A DNA stretch of 64,000 nt, from positions 52,124 to 116,123 of the forward strand of contig JBBCJB010000022.1 of the NCBI GenBank assembly GCA_037190485.1, read 5' to 3'. Under the pieces are notes generated by a model. The model ran no database searches, was not told where the DNA came from, and saw only the letters and a program-made list of their open reading frames with translations. Made by a program: the position numbers and the translations under genes. The DNA is from Parapedobacter sp037190485. GTDB lineage: Bacteria > Bacteroidota > Bacteroidia > Sphingobacteriales > Sphingobacteriaceae. Shown here in pieces: positions 41,512-50,727 of this stretch (the first letter of the stretch is position 1; each line of letters begins with the position of its first letter).

Positions 41512-42015
41512 ATGCTCGATACGTTGATTACGTCCAAGACCCGGCTACGTTTGTTGGTGAAATTCTTTATCAACGCCGCCAATCGTGGCCACATGCGCGG
41601 GTTGGCCGATGAGTTCAACGAATCTACGAATGCCATCCGCAAGGAACTCAACAACCTTTCCGAAGCAGGCTACTTGGAGAAACAGGCCGAGGGCAACCGC
41701 CTCTCGTACCGCGCCAATGTGAAGCACCCCCTGTTCGGATCGTTACAAGATATCGTACGTAAGTACCTGGGGTTGGATACCATTGTCGAGACCGTGCTGC
41801 GGCGCATGGGCGACGTGGAGCAAGTGGTCTTGACGGGCGATTACGCAGAGGGACGCGACAGCGGTACCATTGCCGTCACCATCGTGGGGAAGGCGCTTAA
41901 TGCGGATTACCTTAAGCAATTGGCACCGAAGGTGGAGGGGGTGATCGGGAGGCGGGTGCGGTTCACGCTGCGCGACAACAAACCGGACGAAGGGTTGGTC
42001 TTGTACGAACAATAA
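41512..42015 (+). CDS. Winged-helix transcriptional regulator of the polysaccharide locus
   Basis: From the start at 41512 (MLDTLITSKTRLRLLVKFFI) the 167-residue protein has an ArsR-like winged helix (HMRGLADEFNESTNAIRKEL, NNLSEAGYLEKQAEGNRLSY). The second half is alpha/beta, with LGLDTIVETVLRRMGDVEQV and VLTGDYAEGRDSGTIAVTIV, resembling a degenerate nucleotidyltransferase-like fold seen in such regulators. The gene is first at the 5' end of the polysaccharide locus and has a promoter box identical to one inside that locus, so a role in its control is plausible (inference). Confidence 0.8.
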   Translation: MLDTLITSKTRLRLLVKFFINAANRGHMRGLADEFNESTNAIRKELNNLSEAGYLEKQAEGNRLSYRANVKHPLFGSLQDIVRKYLGLDTIVETVLRRMGDVEQVVLTGDYAEGRDSGTIAVTIVGKALNADYLKQLAPKVEGVIGRRVRFTLRDNKPDEGLVLYEQ

Positions 42016-42031
42016 AATTAAGCTATCTTTG
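42001..42031 (+). promoter_or_regulatory. Promoter before the polysaccharide dehydratase gene
   Basis: TTG at 42001-42003 and TATCTTTG at 42024-42031 are 20 bases apart. The predicted transcript has a leader of about 160 bases before the ATG at 42199, which contains one short reading frame. Confidence 0.55.
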
Positions 42032-42112
42032 CCCCGTTAAGAAATTGTAATCAGACAACATCTACCCATCATATACGTTTCAATAAAATAGCTAACAAGA
42101 AAACGGTAGCGA

Positions 42113-42193
42113 ATGAGGGAAAACTTTACGGTTTTTGATGAGGGACAGGCTATTGCCGTCGTGCGTAGGGGCACGGTAAACGGGAGGAGCTAA
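42113..42193 (+). CDS. Possible 26-residue leader peptide upstream of the dehydratase gene
   Basis: The frame starts with MRENFTVFDEGQAIAVVRRG and ends five bases before the ATG of the next gene, in GGGAGGAGCTAA, which doubles as that gene's ribosome-binding region. It may couple translation or act as an attenuator peptide. It may also be chance, because no homolog can be checked here. Confidence 0.3.
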   Translation: MRENFTVFDEGQAIAVVRRGTVNGRS

Positions 42194-42198
42194 GCGAC

Positions 42199-44136
42199 AT
42201 GAACCTGAATAGATTTCGGAGTGGAAGGAATTTTCCGCGGTGGACGGTGCTGCTGGCCGATGTCGTACTGCTTGTGGTCGGGTTGGCCACGTCGCGGTGG
42301 CTCGTGCGTGAGCCATTCCCGTTGTTGGACACCCCGTTACCTTTGTCGTACCTGCTCGCACTGTTTGTGCCTTCCGCCATCATCGCCTTGCTGGTGTTGC
42401 GGATGCACCGTGGGTTGATTCGGTACACCAACACCACCGATATCGGGCGGGTTGTGGGGGCCACGCTGTTCGCCAACGGGCTCTTCGGCGGGCTCTGGGC
42501 GCTGGCGCTGCCGCAAACAATCCTGAACGCGCCGGAAGGTGTGCTCGCCTTGCTCGGCGTCAATTGGGCGATTGGCACATTGTTGCTCGTCGTCATGCGG
42601 CTGTTCATCAAGGAAGCGCATTTCGCCTTGATGCGATCCCAGCAAGAGCCTTTGATCATCGCTGCCATCTACGGTACTGACCACAGCGCCATCATGTTGC
42701 GCCATGCCCTCGAAAGCATGCCGGATTTGCGGGTGCGGGTGCGTGCCTTTATCGACCAATCGCGCAGTCGCCTGCACAGCACCATCGAACAGCGTAAGGT
42801 GTACCACATCAAAGACCTCGCGATGCTCAAGGAGGCCAAGGGCATCACGCACCTCGTGCTCGCCAAGGAGCACCTGGACCAACGCGACCGCAAGGTATTG
42901 ATGGAGCGTTGCCTCCGTTTGAGCATCAAGGTACTCACCGCGCCTCCCGCCAATGAATGGACGCTCGGCCGCATCAGCTCGCGGCAGCTCCGCGACCTGC
43001 AGATTGAAGACCTGTTGCAACGCCCGCCCATCCGCATCGACAACGCCAAGATCGGCGACGACATCCAGGGCAAGTGCGTGCTGATTACGGGTGCGGCCGG
43101 ATCCATCGGTTCGGAAATTGCCCGGCAGGTGCTCCGCTACGAACCCGCATTGGTGGTGCTGTGCGATCAGGCGGAAAGCGCATTGCATGAGCTTCAACTC
43201 GCACTGCGACCCATCGCCTCGCCGGAACGGTATGTCGCCTACATCGGCGACATTGCCCACGCACCCCGCATGGAGAAGTTGTTCGCCCGCTACCGGCCGG
43301 CCATCGTGTACCACGCCGCGGCCTACAAGCATGTGCCCATGATGGAGAGCCACCCGGAAGCGGCCGTCCGCACGAACATCGGCGGCACGAAGCTATTGGC
43401 CGATCTGGCCGTGCAACATGGGGTGTCTAAATTCGTGATGGTCTCCACCGATAAGGCCGTGAACCCAACCAACGTGATGGGTGCATCCAAACGCATCGCG
43501 GAATGTTATGTACAAGCGCTGGATGCGCTGCAGCCCGAAAGTGGCACGCGTTTCGTTACCACACGGTTCGGCAATGTATTGGGTTCCAACGGTTCGGTCA
43601 TCCCGCTTTTCCGCAAGCAATTGGAGGCCGGTGGGCCGCTCACCGTCACCCACCCGGACATCAACCGGTATTTCATGACCATCCCCGAGGCCGTCCAGTT
43701 GGTGCTGGAAGCCGGCGCCATGGGGCTAGGCGGACAGATACTGGTATTTGACATGGGCAAACCGGTCAAGATTGTCGACCTGGCACGCAAGATGATCAAG
43801 CTCGCGGGGTTGAAGGAAAGCAAGGACATCACGATCGTGTATACGGGCTTGCGCCCTGGCGAGAAGCTGTACGAAGAGTTGCTGAATAACAAGGAATTGG
43901 TGATGGCGACCCATCATCCCAAGATTAGCATTGCCCGGGTATGCCCCGGACCGTATATGGAGGTCAATCAGCAGATCACGAAATTGCTGGAATCGGTGGC
44001 CGATGCGGACGATTTGGCCCTCGTGCAGCAAATGAAGGTTATCGTGCCCGAATTCGTAAGCAACAATTCGGCGTTCGAGGTCTTGGATGCCCCGCTGGTT
44101 CAGGATGCTCCCACAAAAAGACGGGTTGGTACGTGA
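42199..44136 (+). CDS. WbpM/CapD-type membrane nucleotide-sugar 4,6-dehydratase
   Basis: This enzyme converts a UDP-HexNAc to its 4-keto-6-deoxy form at the start of O-unit assembly. The N-terminal 150 residues hold four membrane helices (VLLADVVLLVVGLATSRWLV, LLALFVPSAIIALLVLRMH and others). A CoA-binding-like region follows, and then the dehydratase SDR domain from about residue 285: TGAAGSIGSE for NAD, HAAAYKHVPMM, and STDKAVNPTNVMGASKR, in which Met replaces the usual Tyr as in WbpM/FlaA1. RPGEKLYEELL near the end is also typical. It heads the polysaccharide operon. Confidence 0.92.
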   Translation: MNLNRFRSGRNFPRWTVLLADVVLLVVGLATSRWLVREPFPLLDTPLPLSYLLALFVPSAIIALLVLRMHRGLIRYTNTTDIGRVVGATLFANGLFGGLWALALPQTILNAPEGVLALLGVNWAIGTLLLVVMRLFIKEAHFALMRSQQEPLIIAAIYGTDHSAIMLRHALESMPDLRVRVRAFIDQSRSRLHSTIEQRKVYHIKDLAMLKEAKGITHLVLAKEHLDQRDRKVLMERCLRLSIKVLTAPPANEWTLGRISSRQLRDLQIEDLLQRPPIRIDNAKIGDDIQGKCVLITGAAGSIGSEIARQVLRYEPALVVLCDQAESALHELQLALRPIASPERYVAYIGDIAHAPRMEKLFARYRPAIVYHAAAYKHVPMMESHPEAAVRTNIGGTKLLADLAVQHGVSKFVMVSTDKAVNPTNVMGASKRIAECYVQALDALQPESGTRFVTTRFGNVLGSNGSVIPLFRKQLEAGGPLTVTHPDINRYFMTIPEAVQLVLEAGAMGLGGQILVFDMGKPVKIVDLARKMIKLAGLKESKDITIVYTGLRPGEKLYEELLNNKELVMATHHPKISIARVCPGPYMEVNQQITKLLESVADADDLALVQQMKVIVPEFVSNNSAFEVLDAPLVQDAPTKRRVGT

Positions 44137-44160
44137 ATTGCTATATACCTGGCATTCATT

Positions 44161-44192
44161 TTGGAAGCGAATAGCATATTTATGTACTTTTG
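44161..44192 (+). promoter_or_regulatory. Promoter before the exporter gene
   Basis: TTG at 44161-44163 and TACTTTTG at 44185-44192 are separated by 21 bases, a fair Bacteroidota promoter, about 45 bases before the start of the exporter gene. Confidence 0.55.
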
Positions 44193-44237
44193 CACGCGAA
44201 CTTAGAATAACCCCGCTGTCGTCATATTGAGCAAACA

Positions 44238-46718
44238 ATGAAAAACTACACTATATCAATGAAGCGATGTCTATTATTGCTACTGGGTTGCTGCTGGCTT
44301 GCGGTCGGGCATGCACAAGTTCCTTCCGATTACCGGAATATGAAGGTTGAAGAACTCTCTGACGACCAGATTGTCAAGATTATCGCCGAAGCCGATAAAC
44401 GGGGGTTGAGTGATGCACAATTGATGCAAAGTTTGGGCCAGCAAGGTCTGTCGGGGTCGGAGCAGCAAAAATTGCGGAGTCGAATGGCCGCTGTGCGAGG
44501 AAATGCCTTGGCCGGACAACGGGCGACAGATTTGGTCACCCCGACCGAAGAGACCGGCCGTCGGGTCGAAGACGAGGTTCAATTGGTGGAAAGCGTGGAA
44601 GAAGAGGTAGAAGCGGGCGTACGTAATGCGAGCCGGATTTTTGGTTCCGGGACTTTTCGTAATCGCAACATGTCATTCGCTCCCAACCTTAGGCTTCCTA
44701 CGCCGCAAAATTACATCATAGGGACTGATGACCAACTGCTTATCGACTTGACAGGTGACAACGAAGCGAATTATCGCTTACGGGTTTCGCCGGAGGGAAC
44801 AATTCGCATTGACTACGTCGGCATTGTGTCCGTCGCGGGGCTGACCATTGAGGATGCCCGCGAAAAAGTAAAAAACCAAATGGAGTCCGTGTACCCGCAA
44901 TTGCGTTCCGGTGGTACACGACTTTCGCTTACGTTAGGTGATATCCGGAGCATTAAGGTTACGCTCACAGGTTATGTCACCCGGCCCGGTACGTATACCC
45001 TACCCTCCCTCGCAAACGTGTTCCACGCCCTTTATGCAGCGGGGGGACCTTCGAACAAAGGTACGTACCGAGCTATCCAGTTGATTCGGAATAATCGGGT
45101 GATTGAAACGATAGACACCTACGATTTCATCACCAAGGGTATCCAGTCTAATAATGTGCGGTTGGAGGATCAGGATGTCATCCATATCCCTGTGGTCCAG
45201 ATGCACGTTTCCTTCGACGGCTTTGTCAAGACGCAGGGGGTTTTCGAACCCATCGTCGGTGAGACTCTCCAGGATCTGCTAGGATATGCCGGTGGGTTTG
45301 CTACGGAAGCCTACACCGCGCGGATTAAGGTATTGAAACTGACGGATAAGGAGAGGACTATGACTGACATTTATCCCGCCGACTATGGGAGGTATCTCCC
45401 AAAAAATGGAGATCAGTTTATTGTAGAACAAATCTTGGATCGTTACGATAACCGGGTTGAGATTAGCGGGGCAATATTTCGGCCTGGGCAATATGCATTG
45501 ACGGAAGGTTTGACGCTTCGACAACTAATTGACAAGGCGGATGGTTTGAAGGAAGATGCTTATATTGAACGAGCCTACATCAACCGGCTCAATCCGGATA
45601 ACACGCAGCAATTGATTACCGTGAATTTAGCCAAGTTGTTGGATGGTAATGTGTCGGAAGATGAGATATTGCAACGGGAGGATCGGGTGATTATTTCGTC
45701 GATTTTTGATTTGCGCGACGAATACACGGTACGGGTCAGTGGACAAGTTCGTCGTCCAGGCCAGTTTCCGTTTGTTGAAAACATGACCTTAGGCAACCTG
45801 ATTCACATGGCCGGAGGTTTGTCCGAAGCAGCCAATATCGAAAGGGTGGATATCGCTCGCCGTATTCGCCGAAACACTAACGAACGTGACACTGTGTTGT
45901 CAGAGTTGCTGCAAGTTCGATTCGATAACCCGGAACAGGCCTTGCAATCAGATTTTGAATTGCAACCCTATGATCTGGTCAGTGTTCATACTGCTACTGG
46001 GTACCAACGGCAGAAACAGGTACGGATTGAAGGTGAGATTCAACTTCCAGGGGTATATACGCTCTTAACCAAAGATGAGACAATTTCCGACTTGATTCGC
46101 AGAGCCGGTGGAGTTACAGAATACGCCTACCTGCCGGGTGCTTCGCTGCAACGTAAAGCGTCTGATGCTAAGGTGGGATTGGATCACGGCGTACTATCGG
46201 CACAGGCACGCAACGAATTGGCCGAATTAGAAAGAGACCAAGCAGCAGTACGAAGTTTGGCATTAGAAAACACCCGGCGAGATAGCGCGGCGACCAGTCT
46301 TTTTTTTAGTAACTACGTGGGAATCAAACTCGACAGGGCACTGGCTGGTTCCCGAAAGCATGATATTCCTTTGGAGGACGAGGATGTGATCATTGTACCA
46401 AAGCGTTTACGGACAGTACTGGTTCGCGGACAGGTGCTGAATCCAAATCGGATTGTTTATGAAAAGGGCAAGCCGTTGGGATATTACATTAAACAAGCCG
46501 GCGGTTTTACAGCCAAAGCGCATAAGCGTAAGACGTTTGTCCAACATGCCAATGGAGCCGTTGAAGGCACAAGTCTAAACTATCCCCAAGTACTACCGGG
46601 AAGTGAAATCATTGTGCCGGCCAAACCCGAACGGGAAAAGTTGAGTGTACAGGCTTGGATTAGCATGGGCAGTGTCGTGACGTCCCTGGCCGCAGTAGTT
46701 GTAAGTTTGTTACGATAG
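44238..46718 (+). CDS. Wza-like polysaccharide export protein with multiple SLBB domains
   Basis: This outer-membrane or periplasmic export protein carries surface polysaccharide across the envelope. The start may be 44238 or 44259; the latter gives a neat signal peptide (MKRCLLLLLGCCWLAVGHAQ). A Poly_export domain is visible (PQNYIIGTDDQLLIDLTGDN to GTIRIDYVGIVSVAGLTIED, about residues 155-230). Repeated SLBB domains follow, each with an xVxGxVxxPGxY-type pattern: VTLTGYVTRPGTYTLPS, VEISGAIFRPGQYALTE, VRVSGQVRRPGQFPFVE and VRIEGEIQLPGVYTLLT. A C-terminal helix (ISMGSVVTSLAAVVVSLL) is present. At 826 residues it is the long Bacteroidota form. The Wzz gene follows after two bases. Confidence 0.93.
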   Translation: MKNYTISMKRCLLLLLGCCWLAVGHAQVPSDYRNMKVEELSDDQIVKIIAEADKRGLSDAQLMQSLGQQGLSGSEQQKLRSRMAAVRGNALAGQRATDLVTPTEETGRRVEDEVQLVESVEEEVEAGVRNASRIFGSGTFRNRNMSFAPNLRLPTPQNYIIGTDDQLLIDLTGDNEANYRLRVSPEGTIRIDYVGIVSVAGLTIEDAREKVKNQMESVYPQLRSGGTRLSLTLGDIRSIKVTLTGYVTRPGTYTLPSLANVFHALYAAGGPSNKGTYRAIQLIRNNRVIETIDTYDFITKGIQSNNVRLEDQDVIHIPVVQMHVSFDGFVKTQGVFEPIVGETLQDLLGYAGGFATEAYTARIKVLKLTDKERTMTDIYPADYGRYLPKNGDQFIVEQILDRYDNRVEISGAIFRPGQYALTEGLTLRQLIDKADGLKEDAYIERAYINRLNPDNTQQLITVNLAKLLDGNVSEDEILQREDRVIISSIFDLRDEYTVRVSGQVRRPGQFPFVENMTLGNLIHMAGGLSEAANIERVDIARRIRRNTNERDTVLSELLQVRFDNPEQALQSDFELQPYDLVSVHTATGYQRQKQVRIEGEIQLPGVYTLLTKDETISDLIRRAGGVTEYAYLPGASLQRKASDAKVGLDHGVLSAQARNELAELERDQAAVRSLALENTRRDSAATSLFFSNYVGIKLDRALAGSRKHDIPLEDEDVIIVPKRLRTVLVRGQVLNPNRIVYEKGKPLGYYIKQAGGFTAKAHKRKTFVQHANGAVEGTSLNYPQVLPGSEIIVPAKPEREKLSVQAWISMGSVVTSLAAVVVSLLR

Positions 46719-46720
46719 AT

Positions 46721-47812
46721 ATGACGACTGAACCTAGATATAAAGCTGAAAAAGAAGAGGTTTCCGTGAAGGATCTTATTCTAAACGTGCTAGATTGGTT
46801 TCGCTACTTGTGGTCCAAATGGCGCATACTTCTTTTAGCTGGTTTGTTAGGGGGGAGCATGGGATTGCTGTACGCGCTCGTGAAAGCACCTCGGTATACA
46901 GCCGTTACTACGTTTGTTTTAGAGGGAGGAGACGGTAAGGGTGGGCTCGCACAATATGCCGGTATGGCCGCCATGGTGGGTATTGATTTGGGTGGAAGCG
47001 CAGGAGGCCTTTTTCAGGGGGATAACATTTTAGAGTTGTACAAATCAAGGACGATGTTAGCACAAACGTTGTTGTCGAAAACATACCCCGATTCGACGGA
47101 GTTGCTAATCGATCGGTATATCGCGTACAACGAAATCCGAAACGGGTGGCAAAAAGATCCGGAACTATTGGCATTGGATTTTAGTCAAGACCCAACGAAA
47201 ATATCGGTACAGCGACTTCGGGTCCGCGACAGTGTGATTACGGAGTTCACAAAAACAATTAATGACGACTTGCTGAAAGTGGACAAACCCGACAAAAAGC
47301 TGTCTATTATTAAGGTGGAAGTCATTTCGCCAGACGAAATCTTTGCGAAGGCATTCAATGAAAACTTGGTGCGACGGGTAAATGACTTCTATATACAAAC
47401 AAAAATTAAGAAATCTTCCGATAACATTTCAATCCTGCAGCATAAGGTTGATTCCGTTCGTAGAGAAATGACCGGGGCGATTTATTCTGCTGTTAGGGTC
47501 TCTGATGCGACACCGAATCTTAACCCGACCCGGCAGGTGCAAAGGATGGCGCCTACTCAAGAGGCCCAATTTTCTGCTGAAGCTAACAAAACTATGCTTG
47601 CGCAACTGCTTCAAAACTTGGAATTAACTAAAATGCATCTTCTTCAGGAGCAGCCTTTAATTCAATTGGTTGATCAGCCAGTTTATCCGCTTAAAGTAGA
47701 TGAAGTTGGGAAAGCGAAGGGGATTGTTGTTGGAGGCTTTCTTGTTGGCTTTTTGGTAGTACTTTTTCTTGTTGTACAAAAATGGTATCGAGATGTCATG
47801 GGAGATGTTTAG
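46721..47812 (+). CDS. Wzz-type chain-length determinant
   Basis: Two membrane helices bracket the periplasmic part: WRILLLAGLLGGSMGLLYAL near residue 37 and GIVVGGFLVGFLVVLFLVVQ near 340. Between them are the Wzz beta-rich start (RYTAVTTFVLEGG) and a long helical arm (SSDNISILQHKVDSVRREMT). A short Pro-rich turn (QPVYPLKVDEVG) precedes the second helix as in Wzz proteins. No tyrosine-kinase domain is attached. It sets the length of the polymer made by the polymerase at 60479. Confidence 0.9.
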   Translation: MTTEPRYKAEKEEVSVKDLILNVLDWFRYLWSKWRILLLAGLLGGSMGLLYALVKAPRYTAVTTFVLEGGDGKGGLAQYAGMAAMVGIDLGGSAGGLFQGDNILELYKSRTMLAQTLLSKTYPDSTELLIDRYIAYNEIRNGWQKDPELLALDFSQDPTKISVQRLRVRDSVITEFTKTINDDLLKVDKPDKKLSIIKVEVISPDEIFAKAFNENLVRRVNDFYIQTKIKKSSDNISILQHKVDSVRREMTGAIYSAVRVSDATPNLNPTRQVQRMAPTQEAQFSAEANKTMLAQLLQNLELTKMHLLQEQPLIQLVDQPVYPLKVDEVGKAKGIVVGGFLVGFLVVLFLVVQKWYRDVMGDV

Positions 47813-47856
47813 TAGTTGTTGGTACTTCCCTGTAACTCGAAAATCAAATGATGGCG

Positions 47857-47885
47857 TTGAAAAAAGTAAAAAAAGAGTACTTTTG
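47857..47885 (+). promoter_or_regulatory. Promoter before the UDP-sugar dehydrogenase gene
   Basis: TTG at 47857-47859 and TACTTTTG at 47878-47885 are 18 bases apart. The 24 bases at 47869-47892 are identical to 41470-41493 before the winged-helix regulator gene. Confidence 0.65.
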
Positions 47886-47908
47886 TTGCTCATTCACGAT
47901 AACATTAC

Positions 47909-49288
47909 ATGACAATTAAAAACATCTGTTGCATCGGTGCCGGCTACGTTGGGGGCCCGACGATGTCCGTAATCGCGCAAAGAAACCCGAGTATCAACGT
48001 TACTGTTGTAGACCTGAATGAAAGGCGCATTGCCTCTTGGAACGACGACGATTTTACCAAGCTACCTGTCTATGAACCAGGACTGGATAACGTTGTTGCG
48101 GAAGCTCGTGGCCGTAATTTGTTTTTTTCAACGGCGGTTGATAAAGCGATTGATGAAGCCGATATGATTTTCATATCAGTGAATACGCCGACGAAAACGT
48201 ATGGCAAAGGGAAAGGCCAAGCCGCAGATTTAAAATACATCGAGCTATGCGCTCGTCAGATTGCCGCCGTGGCTAAGTCTGACAAGATTATTGTCGAAAA
48301 GTCTACTTTACCCGTTCGCACTGCAGAAGCGTTGAAAAGCATTTTGCACAATACGGGGAATGGTGTGAATTTCCATATCCTGTCCAATCCCGAGTTCTTG
48401 GCTGAAGGTACCGCCATTGAGGATTTGCATAGCCCGGATCGTATCTTGATTGGTGGCGAAAATGTCAAGGCTATTCAAGCTTTGGTTGATATTTACGCCG
48501 CTTGGGTTCCTCATGAGCGGATTTTGACGACCAACCTGTGGTCTTCCGAGTTATCAAAATTGACCGCAAACGCATTTTTGGCTCAACGGGTTTCATCCAT
48601 CAATGCGATTTCGGAGCTTTGTGAAAAGACTGGTGCCAATGTCGATGAGGTAGCACGTGCTATTGGTACGGATAGTCGTATCGGGCCGAAGTTTTTGAAA
48701 GCTTCGGTTGGGTTTGGGGGCTCTTGCTTCCAAAAAGACATCCTGAATTTGGTTTATATCGCCCGCAGTTATGGCTTGGAAGAAGTGGCTCATTATTGGG
48801 AACAGGTTATTACGATGAACGACCACCAAAAGCAGCGGTTTGCGGACAACATTGTTCGTACATTGTACAATACGGTTTCCGGAAAGAAAATAGCATTTTT
48901 CGGTTGGGCTTTCAAGAAAGACACCAACGATACGAGGGAATCGGCAGCCATCTACGTCGCAGATGCGTTGCTGAATGAAGAAGCAAATATCGTGATATAC
49001 GATCCCAAAGTATCTGCCGAACAGGTGTACGCTGATTTGGATTATCTTGGAACCCGTTCTTCGGACGAAAATCGTCGTTTAGTAACGGTTGTTAACGAGC
49101 CTTATAATGCCGCCGAGTGCGCGCATGCAATCGCGGTTCTAACGGAATGGGATGAGTTTAATACTTACGATTGGGCTCGCATTAAAAAAAGCATGATGAA
49201 ACCACCCTTCGTTTTTGACGGCCGTAAATTATTGGTGAAAAAAGGTATGGATAAATTAGGCTTTCACTATTACGCGATTGGCGAATAG
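47909..49288 (+). CDS. ugd: UDP-glucose 6-dehydrogenase
   Basis: This enzyme oxidises UDP-glucose to UDP-glucuronate with NAD. The NAD-binding motif is GAGYVGGP at the N-terminus. NPEFLAEGTAI and SVGFGGSCFQKDILNLVYIA carry the conserved substrate-binding loop and the catalytic Cys. FGWAFKKDTNDTRESAAIYV begins the C-terminal domain. The 459-residue length and the sequence resemble the longer eukaryote-like Ugd class. The UDP-glucuronate decarboxylase-like gene at the right edge could use its product. Confidence 0.93.
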   Translation: MTIKNICCIGAGYVGGPTMSVIAQRNPSINVTVVDLNERRIASWNDDDFTKLPVYEPGLDNVVAEARGRNLFFSTAVDKAIDEADMIFISVNTPTKTYGKGKGQAADLKYIELCARQIAAVAKSDKIIVEKSTLPVRTAEALKSILHNTGNGVNFHILSNPEFLAEGTAIEDLHSPDRILIGGENVKAIQALVDIYAAWVPHERILTTNLWSSELSKLTANAFLAQRVSSINAISELCEKTGANVDEVARAIGTDSRIGPKFLKASVGFGGSCFQKDILNLVYIARSYGLEEVAHYWEQVITMNDHQKQRFADNIVRTLYNTVSGKKIAFFGWAFKKDTNDTRESAAIYVADALLNEEANIVIYDPKVSAEQVYADLDYLGTRSSDENRRLVTVVNEPYNAAECAHAIAVLTEWDEFNTYDWARIKKSMMKPPFVFDGRKLLVKKGMDKLGFHYYAIGE

Positions 49289-49291
49289 TTC

Positions 49292-50623
49292 ATGTGGTAT
49301 AAAGATTCTATATCGAATGCCCGCATTGCCGTTATTGGCTTAGGATACGTTGGGTTACCTTTGGCCATTGAGTTTGCTAAGAAGTATGATGTTTTGGGAT
49401 TCGATATCGATACTAGGCGGATTAGAGAACTCCAATCCGGCGAGGACTGTACGAAAGAGGCTGATAACCAACAGTTAAAATATGTGACTGGTCTGAAACA
49501 GCAAACTCAAAATGATGACCAACACTCAAATAGTTGGTTAGGCCTTAGTTTGTCTTCGGATAGTGGATGCTTGCGTTCGTATAATACCTACATCATAACA
49601 GTTCCAACTCCAATCAACCGGTTTAAAGCTCCCGACTTAACTCATTTGGTAAGCGCTTCAGAAATGGTCGGGAGCTTTCTAGAAAAAGGGGATATCGTTA
49701 TATACGAATCTACGGTTTATCCGGGTTGTACGGAGGAAGAATGTATTCCTGTGTTGGAGCGTTTTTCGGGACTAAAGTTCAACAAAGACTTTTTCGCTGG
49801 TTATTCCCCTGAGCGTATTAACCCTGGTGATAAAATCAATACGCTGACCAAAATAAAAAAAGTAACCAGCGGATCAACCCCGGAGATAGCGGCACATATT
49901 GATACTTTGTATCGCTCTGTTATTGAGGCTGGAACGCACAAGGCGCCGAGTATAAAGGTAGCCGAAGCATCCAAGGCTATCGAGAATGCGCAACGGGACG
50001 TCAATATCTCTTTTGTTAACGAATTGGCTTTGATTTTTGACCGTATGGGAATTGATACTCACGATGTCATCGAGGCCGCAGGTACCAAATGGAACTTCCT
50101 CAAATACCAACCCGGTTTAGTGGGTGGACATTGCATAGGCGTCGATCCCTATTACCTGGCCCATAAGGCACAATCTTTAGGTTATCACCCTCAAGTGATT
50201 TTGTCTGGCCGTCGGGTAAACGATCAGATGGGGGCTTTTGTCGCTGAAAAGGTGGTCAAATTGATGATAGAAAGAGGCCATATGATAAAAAACGCGAGAG
50301 CTCTCATTTTGGGTATAACGTTTAAAGAGAATTGTCCGGACATAAGAAATACTAGGGTGGTGGATATTTACCAAGAACTTATCCGATTTGGGCTTACGGT
50401 AGATATTTATGATCCGTGGGCGGATTCCAAGAAGGTAATGGACGAATACGGTGTTCATGTTTTCGACAGCATAGATAAGCTCAGCCGCTACGAGGCAATT
50501 GTTTTGGCTGTCGCCCACAAAGAATTCCTTGGTTTAGACCTGAGTATGCTTAGACAGAAGAAAAGCGTCGTATTCGATACCAAAGCCTTTTTGAATAGAA
50601 GTTGGGTTGACGGCAGATTATAA
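49292..50623 (+). CDS. UDP-N-acetyl-hexosamine dehydrogenase (TviB/WbpA/WecC type)
   Basis: This NAD-dependent enzyme oxidises the C6 of a UDP-N-acetylhexosamine. Motifs are GLGYVGLPLAIEFAKKYDVL for NAD, STVYPGCTEEECIPVLE, GYSPERINPGDK, and GLVGGHCIGVDPYYLAHKAQ with the catalytic Cys. The C-terminal domain starts at LGITFKENCPDIRNTRVVDI. SPERINPGDK is typical of the TviB (UDP-GlcNAc/GalNAc) branch rather than the UDP-ManNAc branch, but the exact substrate is not certain. It starts three bases after the ugd stop. Confidence 0.9.
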   Translation: MWYKDSISNARIAVIGLGYVGLPLAIEFAKKYDVLGFDIDTRRIRELQSGEDCTKEADNQQLKYVTGLKQQTQNDDQHSNSWLGLSLSSDSGCLRSYNTYIITVPTPINRFKAPDLTHLVSASEMVGSFLEKGDIVIYESTVYPGCTEEECIPVLERFSGLKFNKDFFAGYSPERINPGDKINTLTKIKKVTSGSTPEIAAHIDTLYRSVIEAGTHKAPSIKVAEASKAIENAQRDVNISFVNELALIFDRMGIDTHDVIEAAGTKWNFLKYQPGLVGGHCIGVDPYYLAHKAQSLGYHPQVILSGRRVNDQMGAFVAEKVVKLMIERGHMIKNARALILGITFKENCPDIRNTRVVDIYQELIRFGLTVDIYDPWADSKKVMDEYGVHVFDSIDKLSRYEAIVLAVAHKEFLGLDLSMLRQKKSVVFDTKAFLNRSWVDGRL

Positions 50624-50658
50624 AAAGGTAGGAACGATGCATTTTTTGGTCGGCTGGC

Positions 50659-50683
50659 TTGGGAATTTTATTATGTAATTTTG
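50659..50683 (+). promoter_or_regulatory. Possible promoter before pseB
   Basis: TAATTTTG at 50676-50683 fits the Bacteroidota downstream box. The upstream TTG at 50659 is only 14 bases away, so the match is partial. It lies 45 bases before the pseB start. Confidence 0.4.
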
Positions 50684-50727
50684 CGTATTTGTTAGATATA
50701 TTAAGTATTAATAGAAGGAAATTTAAG

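Noticed and set aside
42337..43353. 338-codon minus-strand frame opposite the dehydratase gene
   Set aside because: It is antisense to a WbpM-type gene with complete motifs and has His/Arg-rich composition typical of a shadow frame.
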